Translations under genes and position numbers: made by a program | Source of the DNA: Guadua angustifolia | Taxonomy: Eukaryota > Streptophyta > Magnoliopsida > Poales > Poaceae | Length of the DNA: 64,000 bases | Reading direction: 5' to 3' | Assembly (NCBI GenBank): GCA_036346375.1 | Contig: JAYEVE010000644.1 | Coordinates: 17,229-81,228, forward strand | In this document: piece by piece, positions 33,621 through 45,473 of the stretch | How positions within the stretch are numbered: position 1 is the first letter of the stretch | How the letters are laid out: every line of letters begins with the position of its first letter | The notes under the pieces: generated by a model | What the model was told of the DNA's origin: nothing | The model's database searches: none | Seen by the model: the letters and a program-made list of their open reading frames with translations, nothing else

Positions 33621-34012
33621 GCATACTAAGTCATGTGAAAATCTCGTAGATTTATTCACTAAGTCACTTCCAGCATCTACTTTTGAAAGGTGCATTAAAG
33701 GAATTGGGATGATGAGACTTAGAGAAGTGCAGATTTCAGGGGGAGATACTTCACATACTCCTACATAAATCTTGAACTTGAAGTTTGAGTACCCAACGTG
33801 ATCTTGAAGATTAACATTGAAGTTTGGGTGAATTGTACTCTTTTTTCCTTAGTGAGTTTTTATGGAAGTTTCTCATGTAAGGTTTTTGATGAGGCAATTC
33901 GTGCAACACAGCAAGCGTATGCTATGTACTCTTTCTCCAAGTATTTTTCCTTTGGGTTTTTACGGAGTTTTGATGAGGCATATGCATCTCGTGACAAAGG
34001 GCCAAGGGGGAG

Positions 34013-34238
34013 TGTTAGGAAACCTTGGCGGCCCACGAAGGCCCGCTTTGGCCCATCTGCCGAAACCCTAGGCATAGGCTATAAATATGGAGGGGTCACC
34101 CCATTGTACATGCATAAGAGAAAGCAATAAAGAAACTCTGTCCCTCCGTATACTCTGTCTCCCTATTCATTGTATTGTTCGTTCTTTTCGATCTGTCGGG
34201 AAACCCCGGACTACACCCGGTAGCGAGGTTTCTCAACA
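34013..34238 (+). repeat. 3' LTR of the copia element (226 bp)
   Basis: It begins TGTTAGGAAACC right after the polypurine tract and ends CTCAACA, giving TGTT/AACA ends. A TATA-like GCTATAAATATGG lies at about 34078-34090 and an AATAAA signal at 34126-34131. Short copia LTRs of this size and style are common in grasses. The next 380 bases (34239-34622) are AT-rich with nothing recognised. Confidence 0.75.
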
Positions 34239-34622
34239 CTCTGATACGTTTTTACTATCTTTAATATTAAGTACATTATTAATGTAGTTAATTTTGTTAC
34301 ACCATATATTATTAAGATATTACCTTTAATTATTTGCTATTTTAACTTTATTGCGCATCGATTTATGTATCAGCTTAGATTAGATTGCACGTAATATTTA
34401 AATGTGTTTTTGCTAGCTTGCTTTAACGATAACTCTGACACGTCCTCTCTATTTTTATCCTGCCTATGCCACTGCTGATGGGGATATCCTGTCCCCACAG
34501 GATGCCTTGCGGCCTGACACCGATGGCACTGTGCTGTGACCATGCAAAGGTGCTTGACCGGCAGCATTTCGCACGCCTCACAATGCAAGTATCTCGTGGT
34601 TTGGAAGTAACAACGTATAAAT

Positions 34623-35412
34623 AGGGATGAAAATGGATCGGATAGTTTTCGACCGATCCGATCTGGATAATTTCTGGATATGGATTCTGTCGAATCGTAT
34701 ATTCGTCGGATAGTATCGGATCGGATACGGATATAGATTTTTTGTCAAGTCGCAGTTGTAGGCTCACTATCTTTGTTGAATCTGGGATCTGATTTGGATA
34801 ATCTAGATATTGATGGGCTGTAAATCTGGATATACATGTGGGCTGAGCCAAGGCTACTCTTTTGGCTCAAAAAGGTTTGTGAATTTCAAAACCGTATTCT
34901 AATTTAATTAATTCACAAATCAGTTTTCAATTATTAAATTGGCAAAGTAGCTCCAAAAATTATGAATTTTTTTGGGAAAGTTCTTGACATAATCTATCAT
35001 TTAAAAAATTCTTCTCAAGATTTTATCAGATTTTAAATTTTCTAAAAAATTCAAACATTCTTGTCATAATAGGAAAATATTTTAAATAAGTAGCTAAAAA
35101 TGTATAAAAACTCATAAATACATAATTTATTATTTTAAACATAGTTCAACAAAGAATACAAATCTTGGGTCATTACATGTTCTTCATGAATATTGGGATC
35201 AAATAAACTAGTTTTATTTTTTTCGTTTATTTTGTGTGTATAATATAAGGGCTTATCGTGTTCCAATAAATATCCGTGACCCTATCCATTTTGATCCGTA
35301 TTCGCTTTGTATTTGTATTCGATATTATTCCTATTCATATCCGAACTATCCGTATCTGAAAAAAATATAAAAATAAATATGGTAAAGCTATTATCGATCT
35401 GTTTTCATCCCT
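34623..35412. mobile_element. MULE-like non-autonomous element (GGGATGAAAA ends)
   Basis: The left end is AGGGATGAAAATGGATCGGA. The right end, inverted, is TAGGGATGAAAACAGATCGA. Inside both ends lie many GATCCG/GGATA phrases (TCGGATCGGATACGGATA on the left, TATCCGTATC on the right). The GGGATGAAAACGGA start is familiar from Mutator-like elements of grasses. No transposase is present and no clean 9-bp duplication is visible in the flanks. Confidence 0.55.
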
Positions 35413-35695
35413 ACGTGCGTGCAGGTGGGTGATATTTCTTGATGGTGACATGCATGGCCTTTGTGATAGCGATGGTTTTGATGGCGTTGGAGCAGCGGAA
35501 AAATATGAGGTTCCAGATTTTTTTTAGATAAAGGAAAACAATCCGGCCTCTTCCCACAAGGAGAATACAGCCACAGATACAAACTCCAAAAGTACAACGG
35601 AACGAACCAACGGCTCTAAAGCCAATGAAATACTAACCATACATGCACCAAACGACGAACTAAAACAGTTCCAAAAGAGTTACAACGACATGGCA

Positions 35696-36580
35696 CTAGG
35701 CCTCAATTCTAAGACTCCTTCTCCATCCAAATTTGTGAAACAACTCCCAAACTGTAGTCTCCATCATCCTGCATCCCTTTAATAACATCCCTTTCTCTTC
35801 CTCTTTAGACAGCGGAGACCAGCTTCTGATCCAATACGTCCCCCTGAAGATTACCTGTGCAAATGAGTTAAAAGAACTTCTATTGAATATCACCTCATTT
35901 CTGTATAACCATATCGACCAACACAGGGCCGTTGCACCTACTAAGATTTGGTACTTAAACTTAGAATCAACACCCTTTAGCCAAGAACCAAACAAAATAG
36001 ATACATTTCTAGGAGACTGAATTCCAAAGGTAATGAAAAAGGTTCTCCAAATAGATCTTGACATAATACAATCAAAAAACAAATGTTGAATTGTTTCGTT
36101 AGAATTACAAAAGTAGCATTTAATACTTCCTTGCCACTGTCTTTTAGCTAGATTGTCCTTTGTTAAAATTACTCCGGACCTCAAGAACCACAGAAAGATT
36201 TTTATCTTCAAAGGAATTTTTAACTTCCAAATGTCACACTTGCTAGGAATGGAGTTTTCCTGAATCAAGGCATTATACATCGAATGTACTGAAAAGATAC
36301 CCTTTTTGCTAAGATCCCATCTAAATTGATCTTTACCTTGAGTTAAAGAAATGTTGACAACTTTTGACACTAGTTCAAGCCAAGATGTCAACTCAAAACC
36401 CACCAAAGACCTACGGAATGAGATGTTAAGCGGGATCGAATTTAAAACATTCGCTACTAAGACACCTTTCTTCCTAGTAATCCTATAAAGATTAGGATAC
36501 TCCTCCATAAGAGGTTTAGTGCCAATCCAAACATCCTCCCAAAATCTAGCATCCCTCCCATCCTCTACACGAAAGGAACC
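35696..36580 (-). pseudogene. LINE ORF2 C-terminal part with zf-RVT domain
   Basis: The frame reads RVEDGRDARFW at the top, then TSWLELVSKVVNISL, FRWDLSKKGIFSVHSMYNAL and KIPLKIKIFLWFLRSGVILT, followed by CYFCNSNETIQHLFFDC. That order (W..S..G.FSVKS.Y, W....P.K...F.W, C..C....E...H.FF.C) is the reverse-transcriptase zinc-binding domain that ends plant LINE ORF2 proteins. The stop is at 35698-35696 after SLRIEA. This part is open over about 290 codons; the RT part is catalytically damaged. Confidence 0.85.
36576..36580. repeat. Target site duplication, left copy (GAACC)
   Basis: GAACC abuts the left LTR start. The right copy at 48109-48113 is TAACC, one mismatch. Five bases is the normal duplication for Ty3/gypsy integrases. 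The LINE frame is restored when one copy is counted. Confidence 0.75.
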
Positions 36581-37265
36581 TGTCGACGATTCGGGACGGG
36601 GGTCCTTCGCCGAGCTTACTTGTTGAATAGGGGATCAACCTAAGGCCCCTTTCCCACAGAAAGGGTTGTCGTCGAGGTATCTTGAGACTCTGGTCGGGGG
36701 TGGATAAAGCGGTCGAGAAACACAAAGTCGTTTTGCACAGTTCAGACCTCTCACGGAGGAGATAACAACCCCACGTCGATGGATTCACTAATGAGTAAGG
36801 AGTGGCTACAATGCGCTTGCTCGGAGGGGCCTCGAACTAGCCTAAGGACCCCAGTGAGCAAGCTTTGTGTCAGAGTGTGTGTGTTATCGAAAAAGTCCAG
36901 CCCTCAATACATCGTGCGAGGGGGTATTTATAGGAGATTTACAGGAGACAAGTTATTTATTACGAGCGCTCTCTTGTAGGACGTGGGCGATCTGATGAGC
37001 CGTGCCACCAGGCCGCATCCGTGCGATGTGGGAACAGTGGCGTAGACCAAGCGGCGTAGATCCGGACGGCGGTTCCTCGAGTCTGTGCGGCATTTAATGC
37101 TGCGTCGCTATGTCGCGAGCCCCGAGCTCGGCTTGTTTCGGGACGAGGTAGCCCATGAGCCGAAGCTACGAGGCCGACCTGTCTTGGCGCCGGAGAGCAC
37201 AGACCATGGTCAGACGGCCTGGGCTTCAAAAGGTCGCGTTAGTATGCAGTGTATCCAATCTGACA
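36581..37265 (-). repeat. 3' LTR of the Tat element (685 bp)
   Basis: In element sense it starts TGTCAGATTGGATAC and ends ATCGTCGACA. The plus-strand start TGTCGACGATTCGGGACGGG is identical to that of the other LTR at 47428. The element-sense polypurine tract (AGCCTTGGGGGCTAGC) lies just inside at 37266-37285. The LTR contains a TATA box and GC-rich U3 DNA. Confidence 0.85.
36925..36933 (-). promoter_or_regulatory. LTR TATA box (3' LTR copy)
   Basis: CTATAAATA on the minus strand, conserved in both LTRs (the other at 47762-47770). It is the expected core promoter of the retroelement. Confidence 0.55.
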
Positions 37266-37903
37266 GCTAGCCCCCAAGGCTAAAGGGGAACCTTGCCAAG
37301 GCCCCGCCTTAAGCCTCTAGACTTTTTAAAGAGGATTGGAGTCGGGCAACCTCGAGCCCTGCGGTGCTTGAGCCGCCCGGCTCGGATAGAGACTTCAGTG
37401 TGAAGGCTACCACGGCGCCGTCTGCGATCATGTTCGAGGCGGTGACCTCGCGGCTAAAAATCGCTGCTGCACCCGAGATTCTCACGCTCGGGAAAAGGGT
37501 CTCCCGGTGAGGCAAGGCTGTTAAGCGACATCAAACAAGCGAAGCTCGAGGAGAGGCGCGCCCTTCGGGCAGCAGCGTGCTTAGCGAAAGCTTGGGCCAA
37601 ATATCGCCCATGAGGCAGAGGAAAAATCGCGGCCAGTTCCCCGCAAGCGTCTCGGTCTGACTCGACAGCTTTTTGGGAACCCATGGCGGTCGAGGCCGCT
37701 TGGGGACGTCTTGCCGCCAGCGTCGGCAATCGGCATTCATCGCTAGCTCGTTCGGCTCCTCCGCCTAGAAATATCCGGCGGGAGCACTCCATTTGTCTTC
37801 CTTTATTTTCACCGCTTGCGATGAACACTCCGCAAAAGAGAGAACCTCGACGACCCCAAACTTCCTCTCTACCTGCCGCGGCGATTCATCTTCTTGGGTC
37901 CTT

Positions 37904-40858
37904 CCATGGCGCGGTTTGGGGCTAGCAAGATCACGGTGGAGAGGCTCCGGGTCTTGGAGGAACTCGGGTACCTGGACGCCCACACCTGGAGAATCCCGGA
38001 GGGCGATGGACCCCCGGCGCCGCGCGGCGACAGAGATAGTCTCGTCGCGACCTCTACACCATCAGCAGGCTCCGGATCTTGGGAGAGCGAGTTCTTGGGG
38101 GCGATGCTTGAGCAATGCGGTGCGAACTCACTCACGAACCCCAACTCCATCCTTGTCTTGAGCGTTTTCGCCCACCTTTGCGAGGCCGTGGGCACCCTTC
38201 CCACGCCAAGTCTCTTTTTCATTTCTACAACCTCTTCACTTGCCGTGAACCTTCCCCCAGGCGCTCTGTACTTTTAAGCTTGCGGACCCCCCGCCGCGGG
38301 TTCCCATCTTCACCCTCGGGTTCTCCGTCGCGGCTGGGCCGACCATCGTTCTACTGCGGAGGCATGGGATAGCTCCTGCGCTTCTCGGGCGGCGGTGCCC
38401 AGCGAGACGCCATACCGCGGCCGATTCGACCCGATGAGAAGCGGATGTTGATGACGATCCACGAGCTCACGAACATGGGGCTCACCGGGCGCGACATCGT
38501 CCGTGACTTCCTCCGGAACAGAATATCCCCGCTGCGGAGGAGAGAGCGGCCCTTCTTCGAAATCACCGGGTGGGACGACCTTACCCGCGAATCTGATTCA
38601 GGTATGCCCCCCTGGTTTGCGATAGTTTTGCTTCATACGTGTTGCTGAGCTCATGATGACATTTTTTGCTTGGCGTGGCGGCAGCCAAGACTTCGGCGGG
38701 TGGAGAAGAGATTCGACGAAATGTTCGGGACCCCCAAGGGCAAGGAGCTCGAGAAAAACGCCAAGTCCGTGAGCGTGCTCGGCGGGCGGCGTGTAAGCTA
38801 CCTTGGTTATTCATGCTCGGGGAGGACATCCGAGTCTTACTGAGCATTGGCGTACGGGGAGAACAACCGCGCTTTTCTAACGGCGTTCCGCTTCCTTTTG
38901 GCGAGGCTTCATACTGGAGGTGGCGTGGCGAGCTCGAATCAAGGGGCGGCGTGAGTGCTCGTTCAGCTAAGGCCAAGAAGGGGAGGAGCAAGAGGTCGAG
39001 GCTGCGCGCATGGTGATGCCGGACGTCGAAGAGGCCGCGTGGCACGGCAAGAATCCTCGGCGGCATATGGATCGCCGACCAGCCGGAGGAGGTAAGCCGT
39101 TTGAGGCTTTGGCTAGAGAATTATAGCTGGAAGTTCACATCGAGCAAATCGCGGCGGAGGAAGATTGATCGAGGAATGGTCTTGAATCGAGCGGAGGCGC
39201 CAAGAGGAGCTTGCAGGAGACGAAGGACCAACTCGCACGAGCTACCAAAGCTCGGGAGTTGGGATCGTCGGTAGGCAAAAACCCTCTGTGGCTGACACCG
39301 GACATCCGGGAAAGACGCTGGAGGGGGTCGATATGGAGGCAGTCGATCCTAAGCTGGCGAAGATTACCCAGGCCGCCGAAAAGACGGCCGAGCTGGTGGT
39401 CCTAGCGGCGGCGGACCCACCTGCGGGCGGCGAAGAAGGCCCGGCCAAAGGTGGGCGTCGGTACCTGCCCTTGCTCTGTTTTCCTCCGCTCTTTGTTTTG
39501 CGCCCCCGGGCTAACCCCACTCACCTGACGTGGACGGTTAATAGCCCGTAGGGCCTTCCCGGACTGCCGCCAAATAGCTCACGAGCTTGCCCATCGTGCC
39601 TTAGCGAGCGTGCTATCTGCCGCCGCCGACATCGTGATGGCCGAGGGCGTGGGAGCGGCGGCGAGCACGGAGGGAGGAGAAAAGCGACCCGCGACCCCGG
39701 GCAAGGGGCATCCAAGAAGACAGGGGCTCCGGGCGAAATACTGCCGGGATGAGGCGGCACCCGCTGCGGCGAACCGCTTTGCTGGGGGACAATGAAGCCT
39801 GAGCGAACAACATGCTCGGGAGGATAGCGAAGCGAACCGAGCCGGAGGCGCGCTTCGAGTGGGCCCTGGTGCCTCGGGGCCGGGCAACATGCCGGGAGGA
39901 GGACTTCTTGACCTCGGACAACCCGCCCTTCTTGAAGATTCGGGCTTGTCGCTTACACCGCCGGATCCGGCGACATTGACGAAGAATTTATGAGAAGTTA
40001 AGGAATTTGCGGCAAGCGTTGCGAGGTGAGAATTGCTCTCTGCTGCATGATAATTATCCTTCTTTGGTTTTTGTGAGATCCAGCTTAGAGTTTTCACCTT
40101 TCATGACTTCTCGAAAAGACTTTGGCCAACTTTGAGAAGTGTTGATTGTCCCGACACCTGGCCGCTTATATGAAAGCGAAGCCGGACCACTAAATTTGGA
40201 GGAGAAGGTGGGCGACCTCAAGCTCGCGGACACCATACTCGTGAAAAGATGCATGAGCTTAACAGAATCGGCGAGTCAAGGGAAGATCCTCGGGCTCGAG
40301 CAAGAGCAAGCAGAAAGGTCCGTCTCCGTCAAGCCAAGGAGGCTGCCGCCGCTTCCGAGAAGAAAGTGCTCGCGCTCGAGCAAGAGCTGGAGCAGTGGAA
40401 GAAAATGGCCAGCCTGGCGGAGGAGAGTCTTTCCCTTAGCCGGAACAAGGCCCTTGGGCTCGAGCAAAGCTTCAACAGAGAAGCAAGATGCGGACCCTTG
40501 AGACCAAAGCGGTGAGCTCAAGTGTCCCCTGCCGAGGAGGAGCTAGATCGAGCGAAGCGAGAGGGCTGGCAGTTGAGAAGGATCTGCCGTTAGCGGGACA
40601 CAGCTCTCGGGCTCGAGCGAAATTTTGCACAGGAGAAGCAGCGTGCTCGAGCCCTTGAAGCTAAGATGGCTGACCTGGAGCGGGCAGCGCGCACGGCCGC
40701 CGCCCTCGCCGAGCAAGATAAAGAAGAAGTCGAGCAACTCCGCGGAGAGGCCCACGAAGGTCGCGATGCCCGACGAAAGGTGATTGATCTTGAGGCCAAA
40801 GTTGCCGAGTATAGGCAAAAGCTCTCCGCAGCGCTTAGGGGGGTGACGCCTGGTGTGT
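37904..40858 (+). pseudogene. Antisense ORF of the Tat element: Transposase_28-type domain plus coiled coil
   Basis: The frame starts with MARFGASKITVERLRVLEEL at 37904 and continues ESEFLGAMLEQCGANSLTNP, NSILVLSVFAHLCEAVGTLP and TPSLFFI, the same domain as on the minus strand at 2.9-3.35 kb. After a frame change, 38446-38590 reads MTIHELTNMGLTGRDIVRDF and later ERPFFEITGWDDL. A possible intron follows: donor CAGGTATGC near 38601 and acceptor GGCGGCAG before CCAAGACTTC near 38684. From 39200 to 40858 the sequence encodes coiled coil (ALEQELEQWKKMASLAEESL; MADLERAARTAAALAEQDKE) with a stop at 40858. It runs opposite to the retroelement's own genes. Stops and frameshifts exclude a full product here. 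Its role is unknown. Confidence 0.65.
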
Positions 40859-41624
40859 AGGGTTATATACTTTTTTTGCCTTTGCTGGGGCGTAACTTCT
40901 TCTTTACTTGGACGCTGAGTCTGTGATGACGTCTCTTTTTTCTTTTCGGTCTTTCTCTTGCTGCCTTCGTAAGAGATAGCTACGAGATAGACCTGTTGTA
41001 ATGCATGAGCGACGTAGGCCCGTGGTTAGTTTGAAAATGAAATGACTTGCGCATGTACATAGTGCTTAAGAGCGAGACGTGCTTTTGCAGCAAGCTACGA
41101 CTTTAGCGACAGAAAACATTTTCGCGCGATGACCGCTCCTATCCGAGCCCCCATTGCGAATGAAACTTCGTGTAGAGCACGAATTTGTTTTAGCAGAGAG
41201 ACGAGATAAAGCGCTCGCTATACCTCAGACCAAACACCGGCCTATCTGGTGACAAGCGTGGGTTAGGTCGGTGGAAAACACTGGCGTGCCTCAAAACTTC
41301 CTAACACCTTGCACATACGGCACTAATTCGTGAGCATGGTGGCGTGTGGAAGCGACGGTGGTTGGGACATGAGTAGCGACCATGCGGCGCTGGCGGGCTA
41401 AGCCGTACCGACCAAAAAGGGCGTCTGTTTGCGACTCGTATAGCGCAGCGGATGGCCACCGAGGGCCAAGGTCGGCTTATCGAGACCGGCGTTGGTCGTG
41501 GTACCTTGTGCCATTCTCGTCTTGGCGGTCAGAACTCTGCGAGAAGTGTTCAGGCGAGCGAGAGTTGCATTGATTCAAAAAGTCGTGAATTTACAATATA
41601 GTGTAGGAAGTGGGGCATGAGCTT

Positions 41625-42740
41625 TTAAACATAGAACTTGCGCAGCTGGTCAATGTTCCATGAATGGCGAGCTCATGCCATCCTCCGTTGCAAGGCGAAC
41701 AATTTTCGGGCGTGACAAAACGATCAGTGAATGGTCCCTCCCACTTGGGGAGAGTTTGTTGGTCTTTGGCGTGTCTCGAATCCGGCGTGGGACAAGGTCG
41801 CTAACTGTGGGGCTCGGGGCGGGTGGACTTAGCCGCGTGCTTGCGGAGGTCTCTTGGTAGGCGGTGACCGGGTATGCCTTTAAACGGGTTTTCTTGGCAA
41901 GGTCAAGGTCGGCGGCGCTTCGCGATGACAGTGAATGTCGTCGGCAGTGCACTCTTGGGGATCAAGCACGATTTCAAGGAGGATGGCCTCGGCACCATAG
42001 GCAATTGGAAGGCGTTCGCGCGTGCCAGAGTCTTCGCAAGATGGTCGCGGACCGACCAAAAGACGAAGGAGCTCGTCCACCCATGACCCGCCTTGCGGGA
42101 AAGATCTCTAAAGATTCTTTTCTTGATCCTTGGAGTAGTCGGGCCGTTTGCTCTTCGGCTCCATTGCTCATGGATGAGCTCTGAGGCGAAGCAAATTTTT
42201 GTGCCAATGTCTTCGCAGAGGCTTGAAATAGTTATTGGTGAGTAGGTGCGATTATCGTGATGAGGCGATTGGGTACCCCAAAGGCGTCACCACATTCTTT
42301 GCGGAAAAATCTCTTAGTACGCTTGAGCCGAAATGGTTGAAACGGGCTCGGCCTCAATCCACTTAGTGAAAGTGTCGATTGTGACAAGCAAAAATTTGCA
42401 ACCCTTTCGACCACGGGAAAGGCAGGGATATCAAACCCCAGTCGAGAATGGCCATGAGAGTGGGATGGTTTGCAGTGTGTAGGTAATTTGGTGGGACTTG
42501 GGCGTGGCATCGCGCCGACAGGTTGCCACGATTACCCGAGCGTCGTCTAGCGCTGTTGGCCAATAGTATCCTAACCGGAATGCCTTGCTTACGAGTGTTC
42601 GGAAGGACGAGTGGGCCCCACACATGCCCTCATGGATATCTCGGAGAAGGAACTCGCCTTCCGCTCGAGAAATGCACTTGGAGAGGACTCCGAGTGCCCC
42701 TTTGCGGTACAAGGCGCCGTCTACCAGCTTGTGACCAGAG
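41625..42740 (-). pseudogene. Integrase of the Tat element, degraded
   Basis: From 42712 downward the frame reads EGEFLLRDIHEGMCGAHSSF, RTLVSKAFRLGYYWPTALDD and VIVATC, the H..H..C.. zinc-binding part (HEG.CG.H...R.L..K..R.GYYWPT). ILDWGLISLPFPW near 42370-42440 is the start of the core. AKKTRLKAYPVTAYQETSAS, then RIRDTPKTNKLSPSGRDHSL near 41650-41900, is the C-terminal part. Frames change at several points. The second half of the catalytic core is not clearly readable. Confidence 0.7.
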
Positions 42741-43049
42741 ATGACCGCCTTCTTGGTAATGAGCGCTCGGCTACTTCCTCGGGCAATGTCCGTGGTAATC
42801 TTGGATGAATGGCGCCATCAATCCGCACCTTGCTCGAGGAAGGAGCGTTACCGACGCCTCGATGCCTCTCTGAGAGGAATGGAGGCTTTCGCAGATGCTC
42901 GGCTAAGCATACAGGGGTGGGCGGGCATGCTGGGTGGTGCCTCTTGAGAGGAATGGAGGCTTGTGCGGATGCTCGACTAAGCGCCTGGAGGGCGGGCATC
43001 TGCGAGAACCGACCTTGAAAAGTTGGTCGGCCAGGAATTATCCTTCACG

Positions 43050-43700
43050 GGATGTAGAGTACTTGAAATTTCAAGTACCGCTCCATCTTCCTCACTTCAA
43101 CCAAGTAAAGCGCCATTGAGCGTCGAAACACCGATACTCCTTGTTGACTTGGTTGATGACCAGGTGTGAATCGCCTTTCACGGTCGGCATTTGGACTCGG
43201 CGCCTTGGGCGCTGAGTCCCGTAAAACCTTCATACTCCGCCGCATTGTTTGTTGCGGGAAGTGTAAATGAATGACGTCTTGGAGTTGATCCTTGAGGGGA
43301 CACGGCACCACCTTGACCCGGCGTTAAAGCTCGGGACCCGTCAGTGCATGGTCGGCGGCCGACCTCAGATTCGTGGCCCTTGGTGGTGAAATTTTTGGTT
43401 TGTCCATTCCACCACGAAGTCCGCCAGAATTTGAGACTTGATTGCGGTGCGGGCAGAGAAGTGGACATCGAACTCTACGAGTTCCATGGCCCACTTCGCT
43501 ATCCGGCCGCTGGCGTCCAGATTTCTTAGGATCTCCCTAAGTGGGAAGCTGGTCGGGACAACGACCTTGTGGGATTGGAAGTAATGGCGCAGCTTCCTTG
43601 AAGCTACGAGCAGCGAATACAAGAGTTTCTGGACCTCGGGGTAACGCTCCTTTGGTCCGTGCAACACTCGGCGACGTAGTATAACGGACATAGCCTGCGT
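43050..43700 (-). pseudogene. RNase H of the Tat element, degraded
   Basis: The frame 43691-43365 reads RYPEVQKLLYSLLVASRKLR, HYFQSHKVVVPTSFPLREIL, then GRIAKWAMELVEFDVHFSAR, TAIKSQILADFVVEWT. This is the RT-linked RNase H and its tether. Around 43200-43300 LPATNNAAEYEGF in another frame matches the second RNase H (ATNNxAEYE). The stretch between is frameshifted. Confidence 0.8.
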
Positions 43701-43869
43701 CCTTCTCGCTCTGCTTGATCGCTGCGCTTACGGCTGGGCGTGGCTGCAGGTATAGCGAGGCGGCTCCCCGATCTTGGCGTGGCGAGATCGGAGGCTCGAG
43801 CGATCTTGCCCGACTCCTCGAAGGAGCGGTTAGCTTCGTCTGTCGGCGAAACCATCATGTTTATGGGCG

Positions 43870-44480
43870 CCTTAAAGAAGGGCAAGCCGCCTCCCGACCG
43901 AAATGAAGCGGCTTAAGGCGGCCATACGTCCGGTCGGGTTTGAACCTCTTTACCGAGCTTGGGGGCGCATTCTTTCGATGGCCGATCTTCTCGGGTTGGC
44001 GCCGATGCCTGCGACGATGATATACCCGAGTACCTTCATCGGATTTTACACCAAAAGCGCACCGGGGTTAAGTTTTATTCGATGTCTCGGAGGTTACAAA
44101 AGGTCTCTTCAAGGTCGGATATATGGCGGCGATTTTACTCTTAACTACGATATCATCTACATATACCTCGAGTTCCGCTTCTATCTCGCTCCGGAAGGTC
44201 TTTTGCATCAAGCGGCGGAAGGTCGCCTGCGTTCATGAACCGAAAGACATGGTCGTGTAGCGAACGCGTGAAGGGCGTGATGAAGGAAGTCTTCTCTCGT
44301 CCCCAGGAACAAGCCGATCTGGTGATAGCAGAATATGCATCTAAAAAGCTCATTACAGGATTCAGTTCGTCCACGGTAGTCGGTCTTGCGCCGCGAGAGG
44401 AAGTTGTCCTTTGGGCCGCGGCGTTTAAACCAGTGTGGTCGACACACATCGCCATTGCCACCCTTTTTTTTGCGATGGCC
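43870..44480 (-). pseudogene. Reverse transcriptase of the Tat element, degraded
   Basis: MCVDHTGLN and SFLDAYSA near 44330-44450, KTSFITPF in the same frame, and CYHQIGLFLG in the next. The catalytic block VYVDDIVVK is intact, with the YVDD codons at 44163-44152. MMVSPTDEANRSFEESGKIA near 43860 matches the F......R.EFE+L..K linker. Each block is open but they lie in different frames, so a functional RT is not encoded. Confidence 0.75.
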
Positions 44481-44840
44481 GGGTTACTTGACCCTCAGTG
44501 TGCAGGACTTCTCGACGGCCGACCTTGAGAGCTTTTCGAGTTCCTCCGGGATGATTACTGTTTTAGGAAAATCGCTGAGCTTCGAACATACAGGTCTTTT
44601 GCCGCCGGACTGACCCGACTGTGCTCAGTCACCTCCTTGGGACCGGGCATATCGGACGGCTCTCAGGCGAACACGTCCGAAGTTCCTCGGGAGGAAGGTG
44701 ATGAGCTCGAGTTCCTATTTGGGGTCTAAAAAGCACCCAAATGGAGAACCTTGGTTGGGTCGGCCTCACGAGAGGGACCGCTTGGTTTCTCCTCCCGGTG
44801 GAGGGTGACCTTAAGTAGGGAAGGTGGCGCTTGGTCGGCC

Positions 44841-45330
44841 TCACCGAGGCAATTGCCCGACCATGTCGAGGACTTCTCGTCGCAGCTCGGGGTCGCCTTG
44901 TGGTCGCCCTTCACGGTGATTTACGCCTTTGGGTCCGGGGACCTTTAAGCGTGATAGGCGTGGTCGCGTGGCGGCCATGAACTTGAAGAGGGCGGCTGCC
45001 GGAGATGGTGTTGTAGGCCGACCTAAAGTCCACGACTTGAAGTTGATTAGCTCGGTCCGAAGTTCGGTGTCCCCGAGCGTTATGGGCAATCTGATCTGGC
45101 CCAAAGGCTTGATCGAGTGTTGAGGACAATCGAAGAACGGACGGCGATGCTCTTGATCTTGGAGCGAGGGACTGCATCTTGTCCAAGACGAAGCGGATAT
45201 AAGGTCAAGGAGCTTCGCCGTCGTCGAGGACCAGCCAGACTTTTGCGTTATTGATGGTCTGCTCACGACCAGCAGACTTACGGGTTTAGTCATTCCAAGG
45301 GGCAATCATCCTTGGAGAGCGTGTGAGCAG
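44841..45330 (-). pseudogene. Protease / RT-linker region of the Tat element
   Basis: One frame reads KPLGQIRLPITLGDTELRTE, then LINF and, with a shift, VVDFRSAYNTISGSRPL. These are the GQIxLPVTFG and VxDFxxAYNxILGRPxL phrases at the end of grass gypsy protease. LKVPGPKGV then leads into the RT. The Asp-Ser-Gly site is not readable upstream. Confidence 0.65.
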
Positions 45331-45473
45331 CTCGGACCACAGTCCGCTGCAGAGAACTGCCTTAGGCGATGTGGCCGACTTCATGCGGCCTCCTTTAAAT
45401 CCTTTGAGTTTGTAGGCGAGGAGCCCCGAATATGGCGATGTGATTATGGGGCTCTGGTAATTCATGTAAATCG

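Larger units (their letters stand above)
29158..34238 (+). mobile_element. Ty1/copia LTR retrotransposon, degraded, 5' LTR not found
   Basis: Gag, protease (GAG-pre-integrase), integrase, RT and RNase H remnants follow in Ty1/copia order (integrase before RT) on the plus strand. A polypurine tract (AAAGGGCCAAGGGGGAG) precedes a 226-bp LTR at 34013-34238. No second copy of that LTR is seen upstream of gag; the element seems to start in or just after a minisatellite. Stops and frameshifts occur in every domain, so it is inactive. Confidence 0.75.
35518..36580 (-). mobile_element. LINE (L1-type), 3' part, split from 48114-49660 by a gypsy insertion
   Basis: This holds the C-terminal end of the LINE ORF2, a 3' UTR of about 170 bases and an A-tail (T run at 35518-35525 on the plus strand). 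It is colinear and same-stranded with the RT part at 48114-49660. Dropping the insertion and one 5-bp duplication leaves the reading frame uninterrupted, so the two are one element. Confidence 0.85.
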
